Assembly (NCBI GenBank): GCA_029960955.1
Contig: JASBVS010000002.1
Span: forward strand, 1 to 64,000
Reading direction: 5' to 3'
DNA from: Bacillota bacterium
Lineage (GTDB): Bacteria; Bacillota; Sulfobacillia; JAIMAT01
Length of the DNA stretch: 64,000 nt
Shown here: positions 16,202 to 24,848 of the stretch, piece after piece
How positions within the stretch are numbered: the stretch's first letter is position 1
Layout: each line of letters starts with the position of its first letter
Program-made: the position numbers and the translations under genes
The notes under the pieces: model-generated
What the model was told of the DNA's origin: nothing
The model's database searches: none
Seen by the model: the letters and a program-made list of their open reading frames with translations, nothing else

Positions 16202-16453
16202 GTGCCGGTGTCCATCGGCGTGGCGAGGCATTGCGCGGTCTGCGGCAGGCCGGTCTGGGACACGACGGGGGCCGACGGCATCTGCCCGTTCTGCTTCGAG
16301 CGCTGCTCGCGCCCGTGCGATATCTGCGGCGAGCGGACCTGGCCTAGCGTGAACCGCTACGAGGACTTCACGGCGGGGGAGATCGTCTGCGAGCGGTGCG
16401 CCGAGGGCGCGAGGGCCCGCGGACACGAGATCCACTTGATCGAGGTCGAGTGA
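16202..16453 (+). CDS. Multi-zinc-ribbon small protein
   Basis: 83 residues from GTG 16202, after AGGGAGGTGG. Four CxxC pairs (CAVC, CPFC, CDIC, CERC) plus extra cysteines in ERCSRPC point to two zinc ribbons. Such proteins often bind nucleic acid or act as adaptors. It sits directly before the sliding-clamp gene and may be cotranscribed with it. Function unknown. Confidence 0.7.
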   Translation: MPVSIGVARHCAVCGRPVWDTTGADGICPFCFERCSRPCDICGERTWPSVNRYEDFTAGEIVCERCAEGARARGHEIHLIEVE

Positions 16454-16468
16454 GGGAGGTCGATAAGC

Positions 16469-17638
16469 ATGCGTGCGACGGTGAAGAGGTCCGATCTTGA
16501 GAAGGCTGCCGCGGGGGCGCTCCGCGCCGTGGCGGCGAAGCCGCCGGTGCCAGTGCTCGCGTTCCTGCGGATCGAGGCCGGCGATGGCCGTATCGAGGTC
16601 GCCGGGTCGTCGCTCGAGGCGACGGTCCGGCTGGCGGCGCCCGCGGATGTGGAAGAGGGCGGCGCGGCGCTTGTGCCGGCGCGCCTCTTCGCGGAACTTC
16701 TGCGCCTGGCCGGATCCGATGAGATCCGGCTCGGGCCGGCGCCCGGCGGCGTGGAGCTCTCCTGGCCGGGCGGCCGGCACGCGCTTCGCGGCCCCGACCC
16801 GGCGGAGTGGCCCGAGGGCCTGGATCAGGCACCCGCCGCCGGCGACGCGGCCGCGGTCCCTGCGCGGGCGCTGGCTTCCGGGATCCGGCTCGTCGCCCCG
16901 GCGGCGCTCGGCGACCTGTCGCGCCCACCTCTCCACGGCGTGCGGGTCCGCGTCGCCGACGGGGAGCTGGAGCTGCTGGCACTGGACGGGATCCGCGTGA
17001 GCCGCTTCCGCGCCGACGGCGCTGGGGGCGGGCCGCTCGAGGCGATCGTCCCGGCGGCGTGGGCGAAGTTGCTGGCGGACCTGCTGGCGGGGGCGGGCGA
17101 GGACGAGGAGGTCTGGCTCGAGCCGCGCGGCGGCGCCGGCGGGATGCTGGCAGCCATGCTTCCAGGCGGCGGGCTGTGCATGCTGGAGTGTCTGGACGGC
17201 CGGCTGCCCGACGTCGGCGCGATCCTCCCGCGGGATTACCCGATCCAGGCGGGCGTGGACGCGAGCGCGCTCGTCGCGGCAGCGGAGCGCCTGGCCCTGG
17301 CCGGGTTGCCCATTGGGATGGGGATCGGCGACGGCCGTATCCGGCTCGCCACGGTGGCGGATGGATCGGCAGACCCGGCGGACCTGGCGTCGGAGGAGCT
17401 GGAGGCCGATACGGCGGGGGATGGCGAAGCGGCATTCGACCCGCGCTTCTTCCTGCAGGCCGTGAGGCTGGCCGCCGGCGCGGGCGGCGAGATCAGCGTG
17501 GAACTTTCCGGTCCGCTCTCGGCGGCGATGATCACGGGCATGGGCGCGCCGGGGTTCGAGCACTGGCTCATGCCGATGCGGATCGGGCCGGCGGCCGCCC
17601 AAGCTGAGCCGGCGGCCGCCGCTGCGCCGGTGGCGTGA
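16469..17638 (+). CDS. dnaN: DNA polymerase sliding clamp (beta subunit)
   Basis: 389 residues, ATG 16469 after GAGGGAGG. The start MRATVKRSDLEKAAAGALRA and the repeated three-domain pattern (LPVLAFLRIEAGDGRIEVAG-like first strands, then LHGVRVRVADGELELLALDG, and the C-terminal EHWLMPMRI) match bacterial beta clamps. The ring would tether the element-encoded polymerase to DNA. The C-terminus carries an extra Ala/Pro-rich tail (~20 residues) beyond the usual M-P-M-R-end. An element-encoded clamp is uncommon and points to replication independence. Confidence 0.9.
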   Translation: MRATVKRSDLEKAAAGALRAVAAKPPVPVLAFLRIEAGDGRIEVAGSSLEATVRLAAPADVEEGGAALVPARLFAELLRLAGSDEIRLGPAPGGVELSWPGGRHALRGPDPAEWPEGLDQAPAAGDAAAVPARALASGIRLVAPAALGDLSRPPLHGVRVRVADGELELLALDGIRVSRFRADGAGGGPLEAIVPAAWAKLLADLLAGAGEDEEVWLEPRGGAGGMLAAMLPGGGLCMLECLDGRLPDVGAILPRDYPIQAGVDASALVAAAERLALAGLPIGMGIGDGRIRLATVADGSADPADLASEELEADTAGDGEAAFDPRFFLQAVRLAAGAGGEISVELSGPLSAAMITGMGAPGFEHWLMPMRIGPAAAQAEPAAAAAPVA

Positions 17639-17650
17639 GGCGCCGGGTCG

Positions 17651-17932
17651 TCAGCCTTCGCTGCCCTCTCGCGCGCCCACGGCCGCCTCGAGCGCCTCGA
17701 CGCGCTCGTAGAGCTCCCGGACGGCGCGCTCGAGCCGCTTCACGGTCTCGAGCGGCAGCTCGCCCTTCGGCGCCTCCGGATCGTCAAGGTAGCGCAGGAC
17801 GAGCTTCGCGGCAAGCGAGGAGATGGACTCATCGCTGAGCTTCGCTGCGCGCTCGAACTTTTCGTAGACGGCAGGCGTGACGTAAACCGCGATCATTTTC
17901 AGGGATCTCTGATACCGGCGCTCTACCAACAA
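17651..17932 (-). CDS. Ribbon-helix-helix (CopG-like) repressor with coiled coil
   Basis: 93 residues on the minus strand, opposite to its neighbours. MIAVYVTPAVYEKFERAAKL followed by SISSLAAKLVLRYL fits a ribbon-helix-helix fold; the C-terminal half (LETVKRLERAVRELYERVEALE) is a coiled coil. TTG 17932 follows GGAGGG; ATG 17896 is an alternative start. A promoter and ACAGTAT repeats lie just upstream. Likely a local repressor, perhaps of its own gene and of the operon at 326. Confidence 0.7.
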   Translation of the reverse strand: MLVERRYQRSLKMIAVYVTPAVYEKFERAAKLSDESISSLAAKLVLRYLDDPEAPKGELPLETVKRLERAVRELYERVEALEAAVGAREGSEG

Positions 17933-17941
17933 ATCATCCCT

Positions 17942-17980
17942 CCTGTGGACAGTATGACATCCAAACAGTATCCAGGCAAC
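17942..17980 (-). promoter_or_regulatory. Minus-strand promoter with paired ACAGTAT boxes
   Basis: On the minus strand TTGCCT, 17-nt spacer, CATACT gives a reasonable promoter for the RHH gene. Two direct copies of ACAGTAT (17949-17955 and 17965-17971, 16 bp apart) overlap it, a spacing that suits cooperative RHH dimers. GACAGTATG (17948-17956) is identical to the -35 region of the promoter at 280. Confidence 0.55.
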
Positions 17981-18065
17981 CGCGCCGGCGAGCGGCGGCC
18001 GCGGCGGGCATCGGTCTGGCGCGAAGGTCAGGGAAGGTCAGAAGCTGCGGCGGGAGGTGGTCGGC

Positions 18066-20198
18066 GTGGACGGACTCCGGCGCCCGCGCGCCGTGAGCCT
18101 CGCCTCTGGTGCTGGCGGGCTGGACCTGGGCTTCGTCGCGGCGGGCTTCGAGCTGGTGTTCGCTATGGACTTCGACCCGGCGGCCGTCGCCACACACGAG
18201 CGGAACTTCGGCCCGGGCATCGCCCGCGTGGCGGACCTGACGCGGCTCGCGCCGGAGGAGATCCCGGACGCGGACGTGTGGATCGCGGGGCCGCCGTGCT
18301 TCCCGGCCGGTACGCCCGTGCTGACGGCCGCGGGGCCGGTGCTGATTGAGGAAGTGCGGCCCGGCGATCTCGTCCTCACCCACAATGGGCGATATCGCCA
18401 GGTGACTGCTACCATGCGGCGGCCCTACTCCGGGCCACTGGTCCGGATGGGGTTCGGGTACGGCGTCCGGGAGATCGCCTGCACGCCGGAGCATCCGTTC
18501 CTCGTGCGCAGGAGGGAGGGGCGGCGCTGGGGCCGGGCGGCCGACGGCAGGAGGATCGTCCGCACGGTCTTCGAGGACCCGGCGTGGATCGAGGCCAAGG
18601 ATGTTCGCCCCGGCGATCTGGCGCTGATGCCCTCCGTCCGTGAGCCGCACGAAGGCTTCGTCGCGCGCAAGGCCAGGATCGATTCCGCCGGTTCGTGGAT
18701 CCCCGTCGAGTCCATCGCCCTGACGGAGCCCGTCAGTCTCGATGTCCACAATCTAGCGGTGGAGGAAGACGAGAGCTACGCCGTCGGGGATGGCGTGGCG
18801 GTTCACAACTGCCAGCCGTTCAGCGTCGCTGGGAAGCGCGGCGGGGCCTTCGACAACCGCGACATGTGGCCGCACGTGTTGCGGCTGCTGGAGGCGAAGC
18901 TCCCGCCGTTCGCCGTCTTCGAGAACGTGCCCGGGATGCTTTCCTGGAACAACGGCACCTACGTGCGGGAGATCGAGGGCCGCTTCCGGGCGCTCGGCTA
19001 CCGCTTCACGCGTGCGGTGCTGGACGCGGCCGACTTCGGCGTGCCGCAGCATCGCCGCCGCGTGGTCTGGCTCCTGAGCCGGGTCGGCCCGCCGCCCGAG
19101 CCGCCGGAGCCGACGCACGGCGATCCGAGGGGGCTGGCCCAGGCCGGCCTCTTCTCATCCCAGCGCAGGCCCTGGGTCACGGTCCGGCAGGCGCTGGGCC
19201 TGGGCGGGGCGCTCTCGGACCAGTGGGCCGAGGGGCGGGCCGCCGCGCCCTGGTACGGCACCGACCGCCCGTCGAGGACGCAGAGCACGCGTCCCCAGCG
19301 GCACGCGCCGCCCAGCCCGCTCGACGCGCCATCGCCGGCCGTGTCGGCGGTCGAGTCCAAGGGCGCGAGTCCGGCGGACGTGCGCCGGGCGGCGGAGGGG
19401 CGGGCGCGGAAGGCGTCGTCCGTCCTGGGGCTTCTGGACGAGGATGACGCTCTCCGCGTGATCGCTCAGCGGAACGCCCGCGCGCCAGGGCACGGCGATG
19501 GCGCGGTGCTTGATGAGCCATCGGTGGCCATCTGCGCCGGCGGCTCCGTCGAGCTGGTCACGCCGGCCATCGACGCGGGCGGGTGGCACCACGCGGCCCC
19601 GCGCATCCGGAGCCACTCGGCAGGGCACGGCGACGGCGCAGATCTCGACTCGCCCAGTGTGACGGTAGCGGCGGATAGGGGCCTGGAGCTGACGGTCCGG
19701 TCGAAAGTGGCCGTTCGGGCACCGGACCTCGATGCGCCAGCACCGACCTTGCAGGTCGATGCCCGTGTGTCGGCCCCAGGCCATCACGGGCCGGGGATGC
19801 CGCGGATGGCACCCGGCGTGATCCCTGTTCCCGATCCCGGCGGTGCGCTCCCCGACGATCCCGCCCATACCCTGGACCACGCCGGCGGGCCGCGCCGGCG
19901 GGAGCTGCGCGATGCGCCGGGGTCGCAGGGCGGGGCCGCGATGCGGCTCAGGCGGCTCACTGTTCGGGAGTGCGCGCGGCTCCAGTCCTTTCCTGATTGG
20001 TTCGAGTTCACAGGATCCACGTCGGCCCGGTACCGGCAGGTCGGCAACGCCGTGCCGCCGCTCTTGGCTTGGCATCTGGCCAATGCCGTGCGCCGGGCGA
20101 TGGGGCTGGTGCCCGTGCCGGTGCCGGACGCGCTGGAGTGGTTCGCGTCGCGGCCGCTGGTGGCGGATGGGTGGGTGACGCCCGATGGGCGGCGCTGA
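18066..20198 (+). CDS. DNA (cytosine-5) methyltransferase interrupted by an intein
   Basis: 710 residues before splicing; GTG 18066 is 8 nt after GGGAGG. Motif I VSLASGAGGLDLGF, motif IV GPP-C-QPFS (split by the intein), motif VI FENVPG, motif VIII QHRRRVVWL, motif IX RRLTVRECARLQSFPDWF and motif X YRQVGNAVPPLLA are all present. The long region between VIII and IX holds repeated GHGDGA-x-LD-x-PSV units, perhaps part of target recognition. It would methylate cytosine to protect or mark the element. It overlaps the adenine methyltransferase gene; no partner restriction enzyme is seen. Confidence 0.92.
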   Translation: MDGLRRPRAVSLASGAGGLDLGFVAAGFELVFAMDFDPAAVATHERNFGPGIARVADLTRLAPEEIPDADVWIAGPPCFPAGTPVLTAAGPVLIEEVRPGDLVLTHNGRYRQVTATMRRPYSGPLVRMGFGYGVREIACTPEHPFLVRRREGRRWGRAADGRRIVRTVFEDPAWIEAKDVRPGDLALMPSVREPHEGFVARKARIDSAGSWIPVESIALTEPVSLDVHNLAVEEDESYAVGDGVAVHNCQPFSVAGKRGGAFDNRDMWPHVLRLLEAKLPPFAVFENVPGMLSWNNGTYVREIEGRFRALGYRFTRAVLDAADFGVPQHRRRVVWLLSRVGPPPEPPEPTHGDPRGLAQAGLFSSQRRPWVTVRQALGLGGALSDQWAEGRAAAPWYGTDRPSRTQSTRPQRHAPPSPLDAPSPAVSAVESKGASPADVRRAAEGRARKASSVLGLLDEDDALRVIAQRNARAPGHGDGAVLDEPSVAICAGGSVELVTPAIDAGGWHHAAPRIRSHSAGHGDGADLDSPSVTVAADRGLELTVRSKVAVRAPDLDAPAPTLQVDARVSAPGHHGPGMPRMAPGVIPVPDPGGALPDDPAHTLDHAGGPRRRELRDAPGSQGGAAMRLRRLTVRECARLQSFPDWFEFTGSTSARYRQVGNAVPPLLAWHLANAVRRAMGLVPVPVPDALEWFASRPLVADGWVTPDGRR
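18297..18809 (+). other. Mini-intein (171 residues) in the methyltransferase active site
   Basis: Begins with CFPAGTPVLT and ends with ...GVAVHN before C-QPFS. Block A (C1, GTPVLT), block B (CTPEHPFLV, with T-x-x-H), block F (VSLDVHNLAV) and block G (VHN/C) are all visible. There is room for only a short linker, with no homing endonuclease. Removal joins GPP to CQPFS, so the +1 extein cysteine is also the methyltransferase nucleophile. Splicing residues look intact. Confidence 0.93.
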
Positions 20199-20841
20199 CC
20201 CTTTCAGCGGCCTGCGCGGCGGCTACGGCGCGATCATCGCGGATCCGCCGTGGCGGTTCCGTAACCGGACCGGCAAGGTCTCGCCGGAGCACCGGAGGCT
20301 CTGGCGCTACAAGACCATGGCGCTTGACGAGATCATGGCGCTCCCAGTCGGCCGTCTCGTGGCGCCGAAGAGCCATCTCTATCTGTGGGTGCCTCTGGCC
20401 CTCATCGGTGACGGCCTGGCGGTGATGCGCGCGTGGGGCTTTTCGTACAAGACGGCGCTCATCTGGCTCAAGTCGCGACGGGATGGCGCGCCGCACGGCG
20501 GCGGCATCGGATTTTATTTCCGCACGGCGACTGAAGTGGTGCTCTTTGGCACGCGCGGCGGACTCCGGACGATGCCGCCTGCCCGCAGCATCGCGAACGT
20601 GATCGTCGCGCCTAAGCGCAGGCACTCGGAGAAGCCGGACGAGCTATACGAGGTCGTCGAGGCGTCGAGCCCCGGTCCGTATCTTGAGCTTTTCGCGCGC
20701 AAGAGGCGCCCTGGGTGGGATGCGTGGGGTGACGAGGTTCCACCAGACGACGGGGCCATCGAGTCGGAAGGCGATGTCACGGAGGGCCGCCGCGGCGGCC
20801 CTCTCGCCGTGTTGGAAGGTGGTGGTATCGGCCGTGGTTAG
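20185..20841 (+). CDS. MT-A70-type N6-adenine methyltransferase
   Basis: 218 residues; ATG 20185 overlaps the cytosine methyltransferase by 14 nt. DPPW (residues ~20-23) is the catalytic motif, followed by SHLYLWVP, ALIWLKS, TEVVLFGTRG and HSEKPDELYEVVE, all typical of the MT-A70 family that methylates adenine. Together with the upstream enzyme it gives the element two modification activities, likely anti-restriction. The C-terminal ~30 residues are low complexity. Confidence 0.9.
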   Translation: MGGADPFSGLRGGYGAIIADPPWRFRNRTGKVSPEHRRLWRYKTMALDEIMALPVGRLVAPKSHLYLWVPLALIGDGLAVMRAWGFSYKTALIWLKSRRDGAPHGGGIGFYFRTATEVVLFGTRGGLRTMPPARSIANVIVAPKRRHSEKPDELYEVVEASSPGPYLELFARKRRPGWDAWGDEVPPDDGAIESEGDVTEGRRGGPLAVLEGGGIGRG

Positions 20842-21412
20842 ATCGCCGATCCAAGCCAGGCTGCGGGCGAACCTCGGCCGATGGCTCGAGGAGTGGCTCG
20901 GCGCGCAGCACGAGCTCTACCGCCGGGCTGGCGCGGCGTGGATCCGGCACCTTGACACGGGCTTCACGATCATGGGCTGGGACCCGGCCGCGCACTCCGC
21001 TCGGCTTGCCTTCCCGCGCCAGAAGGCGACGGTGGATTACCTGGGCGTGGTCAAGGGCGGTCGGGCCGTGGCGGCCGAGGCGAAGACCGTAGCGCGTGGA
21101 GTCTGGTGGCCGAGCGCGATCCCGGAGCACCAAGCCGAGGCGCTCGATGAGCTGAGCGACCTGGGCGCGCTGGCGGCGATCCTTCTCGGCTGGACGCGGA
21201 CGGGCGAGGTGTGGGCGATCCCGTGGGCGGCTGTGAAGGCGAGGATGGCCGCGCCAAGGGGCGGCAGGGCCTGGCGCGCTGGCGAGCCGGATGGCGGGGC
21301 CGTCATCGTCGGGAAGGGCTTGGGCCCCGCGGACTGGCTCGGCGCGCTCGGGTGGCTGCCGGCGCCGCGCGCCGCGGACGCCGGCCGGGCCTCTCTCACG
21401 GGAAGGGGGTGA
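20834..21412 (+). CDS. recU: RecU-like Holliday junction resolvase
   Basis: 192 residues from GTG 20834, overlapping the upstream stop by 8 nt (in-frame GTGs at 20819 and 20822 are possible). KATVDYLGVVKGG-RAVAAEAKT contains the D...E-x-K metal site, followed by HQAEALDELSDLGALAAILL and VWAIPW, the pattern of RecU, the Firmicutes junction resolvase. It would resolve recombination or replication intermediates of the element. Confidence 0.8.
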   Translation: MVRSPIQARLRANLGRWLEEWLGAQHELYRRAGAAWIRHLDTGFTIMGWDPAAHSARLAFPRQKATVDYLGVVKGGRAVAAEAKTVARGVWWPSAIPEHQAEALDELSDLGALAAILLGWTRTGEVWAIPWAAVKARMAAPRGGRAWRAGEPDGGAVIVGKGLGPADWLGALGWLPAPRAADAGRASLTGRG

Positions 21413-21418
21413 TGCGGC

Positions 21419-21814
21419 GTGACGGATCCCGTGACCGGCCTGCCTCTGGCGGGTTTCTGGCGGCGCGCGGGCGGCTATCTGATCGACGGCGTGCTTGTCT
21501 TCGCCATCAGCCTGGGGGTCCGCCTGCTCCTGGGGCGGGCCGCCGGCTTCCTGGATAGCCTGATCTCCGTGGCTTACTGGGTCGCCTTCATCGGTGCGCG
21601 CGGGGCCACGCCCGGCATGCGGGCCGTGGGCGCCCGCGTGGTGCGGGCCGAAGACGGCCGGGTGCCCACGTGGGCGGACGCCGTGATTCGCTGGCTGGGC
21701 ATGGCACTCTGCGCGGTGACGCTCGGCGTCGGATACCTGTGGGTCGCGTGGGACGGCCGGAAGCAGGGCCTTCACGACCACATCGCGCGGACCCTGGTCG
21801 TCATGGACGCCTGA
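21419..21814 (+). CDS. RDD-family membrane protein
   Basis: 131 residues, GTG 21419 after GGGGGTGAT. AGFWRRAGGYLIDGVLVF carries the R...D that starts RDD domains; three or so transmembrane helices follow and the protein ends DGRKQGLHDHIARTLVV, the usual RDD end. Function of the family is unsettled (possibly ion exchange). It starts the membrane-protein part of the element. Confidence 0.85.
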   Translation: MTDPVTGLPLAGFWRRAGGYLIDGVLVFAISLGVRLLLGRAAGFLDSLISVAYWVAFIGARGATPGMRAVGARVVRAEDGRVPTWADAVIRWLGMALCAVTLGVGYLWVAWDGRKQGLHDHIARTLVVMDA

Positions 21815-21850
21815 CGGCCCGATGGCGCGCGCCTGGGCCGCTGGAAGGGG

Positions 21851-22435
21851 GTGACGAGGACGCTCGGCCAGACGCACCTGGCGGCGGGGCTCTGCTCCGC
21901 CGCCTTCGCGCTTTATGCGCTCCACGCCCCGCCCGGCGACTGGCCTGCGGGCCTGGCCCTGGGCGCCGCGGCGGCGCTCGCGCCGGACGTGGACGAGCCC
22001 GGCAGCGTGATCAACCGCTGGCTCGTCGTCACAGGCCCCACGCTCGGCCGGGCCCTGCGCCACCGGACATTGACCCACAGCCTCGCCGCCGCGGCGGGGC
22101 TGTTCTTCCTGATCCGGGGTTTCTGGCCGCAGGTGCCGTGGCCGGTGCTGATGGCCGCCGTGGCGGGCTTCGTCTCGCATCTCGTCGCGGACTCCATCAC
22201 GCCGGAGGGCGTGCCGTGGCTATGGCCGCTCTTGGCGCGGAAAGTCAGCCTCACGGGCTGGCTCCCGCGGCCGCTGGCGCTGGCCTTCGCGACGGGGCGG
22301 CCGCTGGAGCTCGCGGTCTTCCGGCCGCTCTTCATCATCGGGGCCATCTGGTTCGCCGCGCGCGGCCTCGGCCTCTTGCCCGGCGGCCACCTGGCCGCCG
22401 GTCTCCTCAATGCGCCGCCCATCACGCGACCGTGA
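21851..22435 (+). CDS. YdjM/DUF457-type membrane metal-dependent hydrolase
   Basis: 194 residues from GTG 21851. LAPDVDEPGSVINRW, RHRTLTHSLAAAA and GFVSHLVADSITPEGVPWLWP carry the D, H-x-x-x-T-H-S and H-x-x-x-D residues of the LexA-regulated YdjM family. Several membrane helices. Expected activity is a membrane-embedded hydrolase of unknown substrate. Confidence 0.82.
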   Translation: MTRTLGQTHLAAGLCSAAFALYALHAPPGDWPAGLALGAAAALAPDVDEPGSVINRWLVVTGPTLGRALRHRTLTHSLAAAAGLFFLIRGFWPQVPWPVLMAAVAGFVSHLVADSITPEGVPWLWPLLARKVSLTGWLPRPLALAFATGRPLELAVFRPLFIIGAIWFAARGLGLLPGGHLAAGLLNAPPITRP

Positions 22436-22472
22436 CGCCGGCGGCGCCACATTCTATAGGAGGTGGATCATC

Positions 22473-22940
22473 ATGAAGTCTCGTGCCTTGCGTCGCTTGG
22501 CCGCCATCGCGGCCGGCCCGGCGCTCGCCATCCTGCTGACTGGCGTGGTCATGGCGGCACCGACGAACAGCGTATTGCCGCCGGATATGAGCACGCCGAT
22601 CAACGTGCAAAACAACGGGTTCATCAAGGCCATCTTCGCCGTGCTTAGCACCATTCTCCCGCTCCTCGGCGGGCTCGTCATGGCCGCCGGCATTTGGGGG
22701 ATCGTCGAAGCGGCTTGGCATGCCATCCGCGGCGAGGAGGTCCGCGGCCGCGGGACGATCATCGCCAGCATGGGCGGGCAGTCCGCCTTCGTCCACCGCC
22801 TGGCCGAGATCCTCATCGGGCTTATCATCGTCGCGCTCTCGCTCTCCGGGCAGTGGGCGAATTTGGTCAATGCACTTTACAACGCAACCGTCAGCATCCT
22901 TAACGCCTTTATCAACGGCTTGAATGGCGGTCAAATTTAA
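22473..22940 (+). CDS. VirB2-like small membrane protein (conjugative pilin candidate)
   Basis: 155 residues; ATG 22473 follows an excellent SD (ATAGGAGGTGGATCA). A signal peptide (to ~28, VVMAAP) is followed by two long hydrophobic helices (IFAVLSTILPLLGGLVMAAGI and RLAEILIGLIIVALSLSG) separated by a short basic loop. This is the VirB2/TrbC layout, though longer than usual, and it heads the operon containing VirB6-, VirB3- and VirB4-like proteins. Assignment rests mostly on topology and position. Confidence 0.55.
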   Translation: MKSRALRRLAAIAAGPALAILLTGVVMAAPTNSVLPPDMSTPINVQNNGFIKAIFAVLSTILPLLGGLVMAAGIWGIVEAAWHAIRGEEVRGRGTIIASMGGQSAFVHRLAEILIGLIIVALSLSGQWANLVNALYNATVSILNAFINGLNGGQI

Positions 22941-22952
22941 GGAGGCGACGTG

Positions 22953-24842
22953 ATGAGGCGCGATCGGATGGCGTGGGCGGCGGCCGCGATCACGCTGGCC
23001 GCCGCCCTGATCGTCTTGGCGGCCGGCCCGCCGGCACTCGCCGCCGCGCCGTCCGGCCTCTCGCCCGGCGACCTCGGCGCGATCAAGTCCGCCGTGAGCG
23101 ACGCCGTGAGCGGGCTCCTCGGCGATGTCGGCAATATTCTGCAAAACGTCCTCGGCGGGATCGGAGGCCAGGTGAACGCCTGGATCGCGGGCACGTCGCT
23201 CGCGGTCCTCTTCGCCATCAACGGCTTCCCAGATGCGGCCGGCTGGATCCAGTCCCTCATTTCAGGCTCCCCACTGCAACCCTCGCCTGCTCCTATCTAT
23301 CCGTGGCACATTGGCGGTTTTTCACCATGGCCGGACCCTGTGATCGCAGCGGCAGGGGCATCCCTCTTCGTCATCGCTCTCGTTAAATTCGCGTTGCGCG
23401 CCGTCATCGGCGACGCGTCCGCGCGGGGGTCGATCATCGCTCTCGCGCTCAGCTTCGCTCTTCTGGTCGGCGCGCCGGCCCTGGTGTGGGGTGGCTCGGA
23501 GGTCTTCAACCAAGTGTCCGACGCGGTGGTCGCATCCGTTCGACCGCCCGTGCCGTGCGGCCCCGCCGCGCCGGTGCAGCAGCAGGCGCGGCAGGAGTTC
23601 CAGCCGGCGAGCCCGCAGTGCGCGCAAGGCTATCCCTATCAAAAAGACCCCATGGTCCTCTTGCTCTCGACCTTGGGCCTCGCCGGACCCGACGGGCTGG
23701 ACGCCGTGAAGCTGGCCTCGCTGGCCGGCCTGGTCGCATTCGGAATGTTAAGCGCCCAGGCTGATCCATTCAGTATTCTCACGCAGCTCGCGCTCGGGAT
23801 CCCGGCGCTCTGGATCGCGCTCTGGGCGCTGGTCATGGATGCTGTGACGTTGCAGTCGCTCCTCGCGTTGTTTTTCCTGGCGGCATCGCGCTGGGCGCCG
23901 GTGGCGTTCGGCTTGTTCGCCGACCGGATCTCGGTTCCGGTCGGGTGGCTCCGGCTCGCGCTCCGCGCCTTCCTGGCGATCGGCATCACGGCCGGCGCGG
24001 GCATGGCGTGGCTCGGCTGGGTCGGAAATGCCCAGTCCGGTGTGAGTTCGTTCGCCGGGCAGCTTCTGCTGGGCGCGGGCGTGCCGGTCGTGGCGCTCGC
24101 CTTCTACATCATCGTGGCTTTCGCGCTCTGGGCCGTCTGGACGCGGCCGCTGCTGCTGCTCGTCTATCAAACGATCCCGGCCGTGGCGGCGTGGCTTGAG
24201 GGCGGCCACCGGGCCGCGCGCGGCGCCTCCCAAGCGATGAGGCGGATCGGCGTGGGCGGCCCGGCGCTGGCGGTCGCAGGCACGGCGGCCGAGTGGCTCG
24301 GATCGGCCGCGTCCGCCACTCGGGTGGCCGGGCGGGCCATCGGTGCCGTCGGGCGCGCGCTCCCCGGCGGGCTCGGGTGGCAGGACCCGGCGGCCGGGCT
24401 CGACTTCTCGCAGCGGCCGGAGCTGGCTGAACCACAGGCGGGCGCAGAGCCCGTGCCGCGGGACCTGGGCCTGCGCGTCACGGCGACCGAGCCGGTCGAG
24501 ACGGATGGCGGGGCGGTGGTCGCGGCGCGCGTGCCGATGAGCCCGGCGCTCATGGGCGAGTTCCGCGCGTGGATGGCATCGCTGCCGCCTGGGCGCCGGC
24601 TGCCGGAGAGCTTCGTGCTGCGCGAGGACGGCGGCGCGATCTGGGTCGATGCCGGCCTCTGGCCGGCCGCCCACGGGCGCTTCGTCGAGTGGCTCCTCGA
24701 GCACCGGATCGTGCTCATCCGCGATTCGCGCGGGCGGCTCGTCCGCGTGCTGCCGAACGGATCGACGGCGATCGTGCCGGAAGAATGGAGCGGCGCGAAG
24801 AACGCCGTGCTCCTCGGCGACATCGGCGGGCGGAGGTGGTGA
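22953..24842 (+). CDS. Polytopic VirB6/TrbL-like conjugation membrane protein
   Basis: 629 residues (ATG 22953; GTG 22950 also possible) after GGAGG. Signal-like N-terminus, then at least eight hydrophobic helices to ~residue 410, and a ~220-residue cytoplasmic tail containing EPVETDGGAVVAARVP and a WLLEHRIVLIRDSRGRLV segment. An extracellular loop has paired cysteines (VPCGPAAP, SPQCAQG). Place in the operon and topology match the inner-membrane channel protein VirB6/TrbL. The sequence itself has no diagnostic motif I can name. Confidence 0.6.
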   Translation: MRRDRMAWAAAAITLAAALIVLAAGPPALAAAPSGLSPGDLGAIKSAVSDAVSGLLGDVGNILQNVLGGIGGQVNAWIAGTSLAVLFAINGFPDAAGWIQSLISGSPLQPSPAPIYPWHIGGFSPWPDPVIAAAGASLFVIALVKFALRAVIGDASARGSIIALALSFALLVGAPALVWGGSEVFNQVSDAVVASVRPPVPCGPAAPVQQQARQEFQPASPQCAQGYPYQKDPMVLLLSTLGLAGPDGLDAVKLASLAGLVAFGMLSAQADPFSILTQLALGIPALWIALWALVMDAVTLQSLLALFFLAASRWAPVAFGLFADRISVPVGWLRLALRAFLAIGITAGAGMAWLGWVGNAQSGVSSFAGQLLLGAGVPVVALAFYIIVAFALWAVWTRPLLLLVYQTIPAVAAWLEGGHRAARGASQAMRRIGVGGPALAVAGTAAEWLGSAASATRVAGRAIGAVGRALPGGLGWQDPAAGLDFSQRPELAEPQAGAEPVPRDLGLRVTATEPVETDGGAVVAARVPMSPALMGEFRAWMASLPPGRRLPESFVLREDGGAIWVDAGLWPAAHGRFVEWLLEHRIVLIRDSRGRLVRVLPNGSTAIVPEEWSGAKNAVLLGDIGGRRW

Positions 24843-24848
24843 TGGCGG

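Noticed and set aside
18057-20198. Restriction partner for the methyltransferases
   Set aside because: The nearby RecU-like gene has resolvase, not restriction, features, and no other nuclease is next to the methyltransferases.
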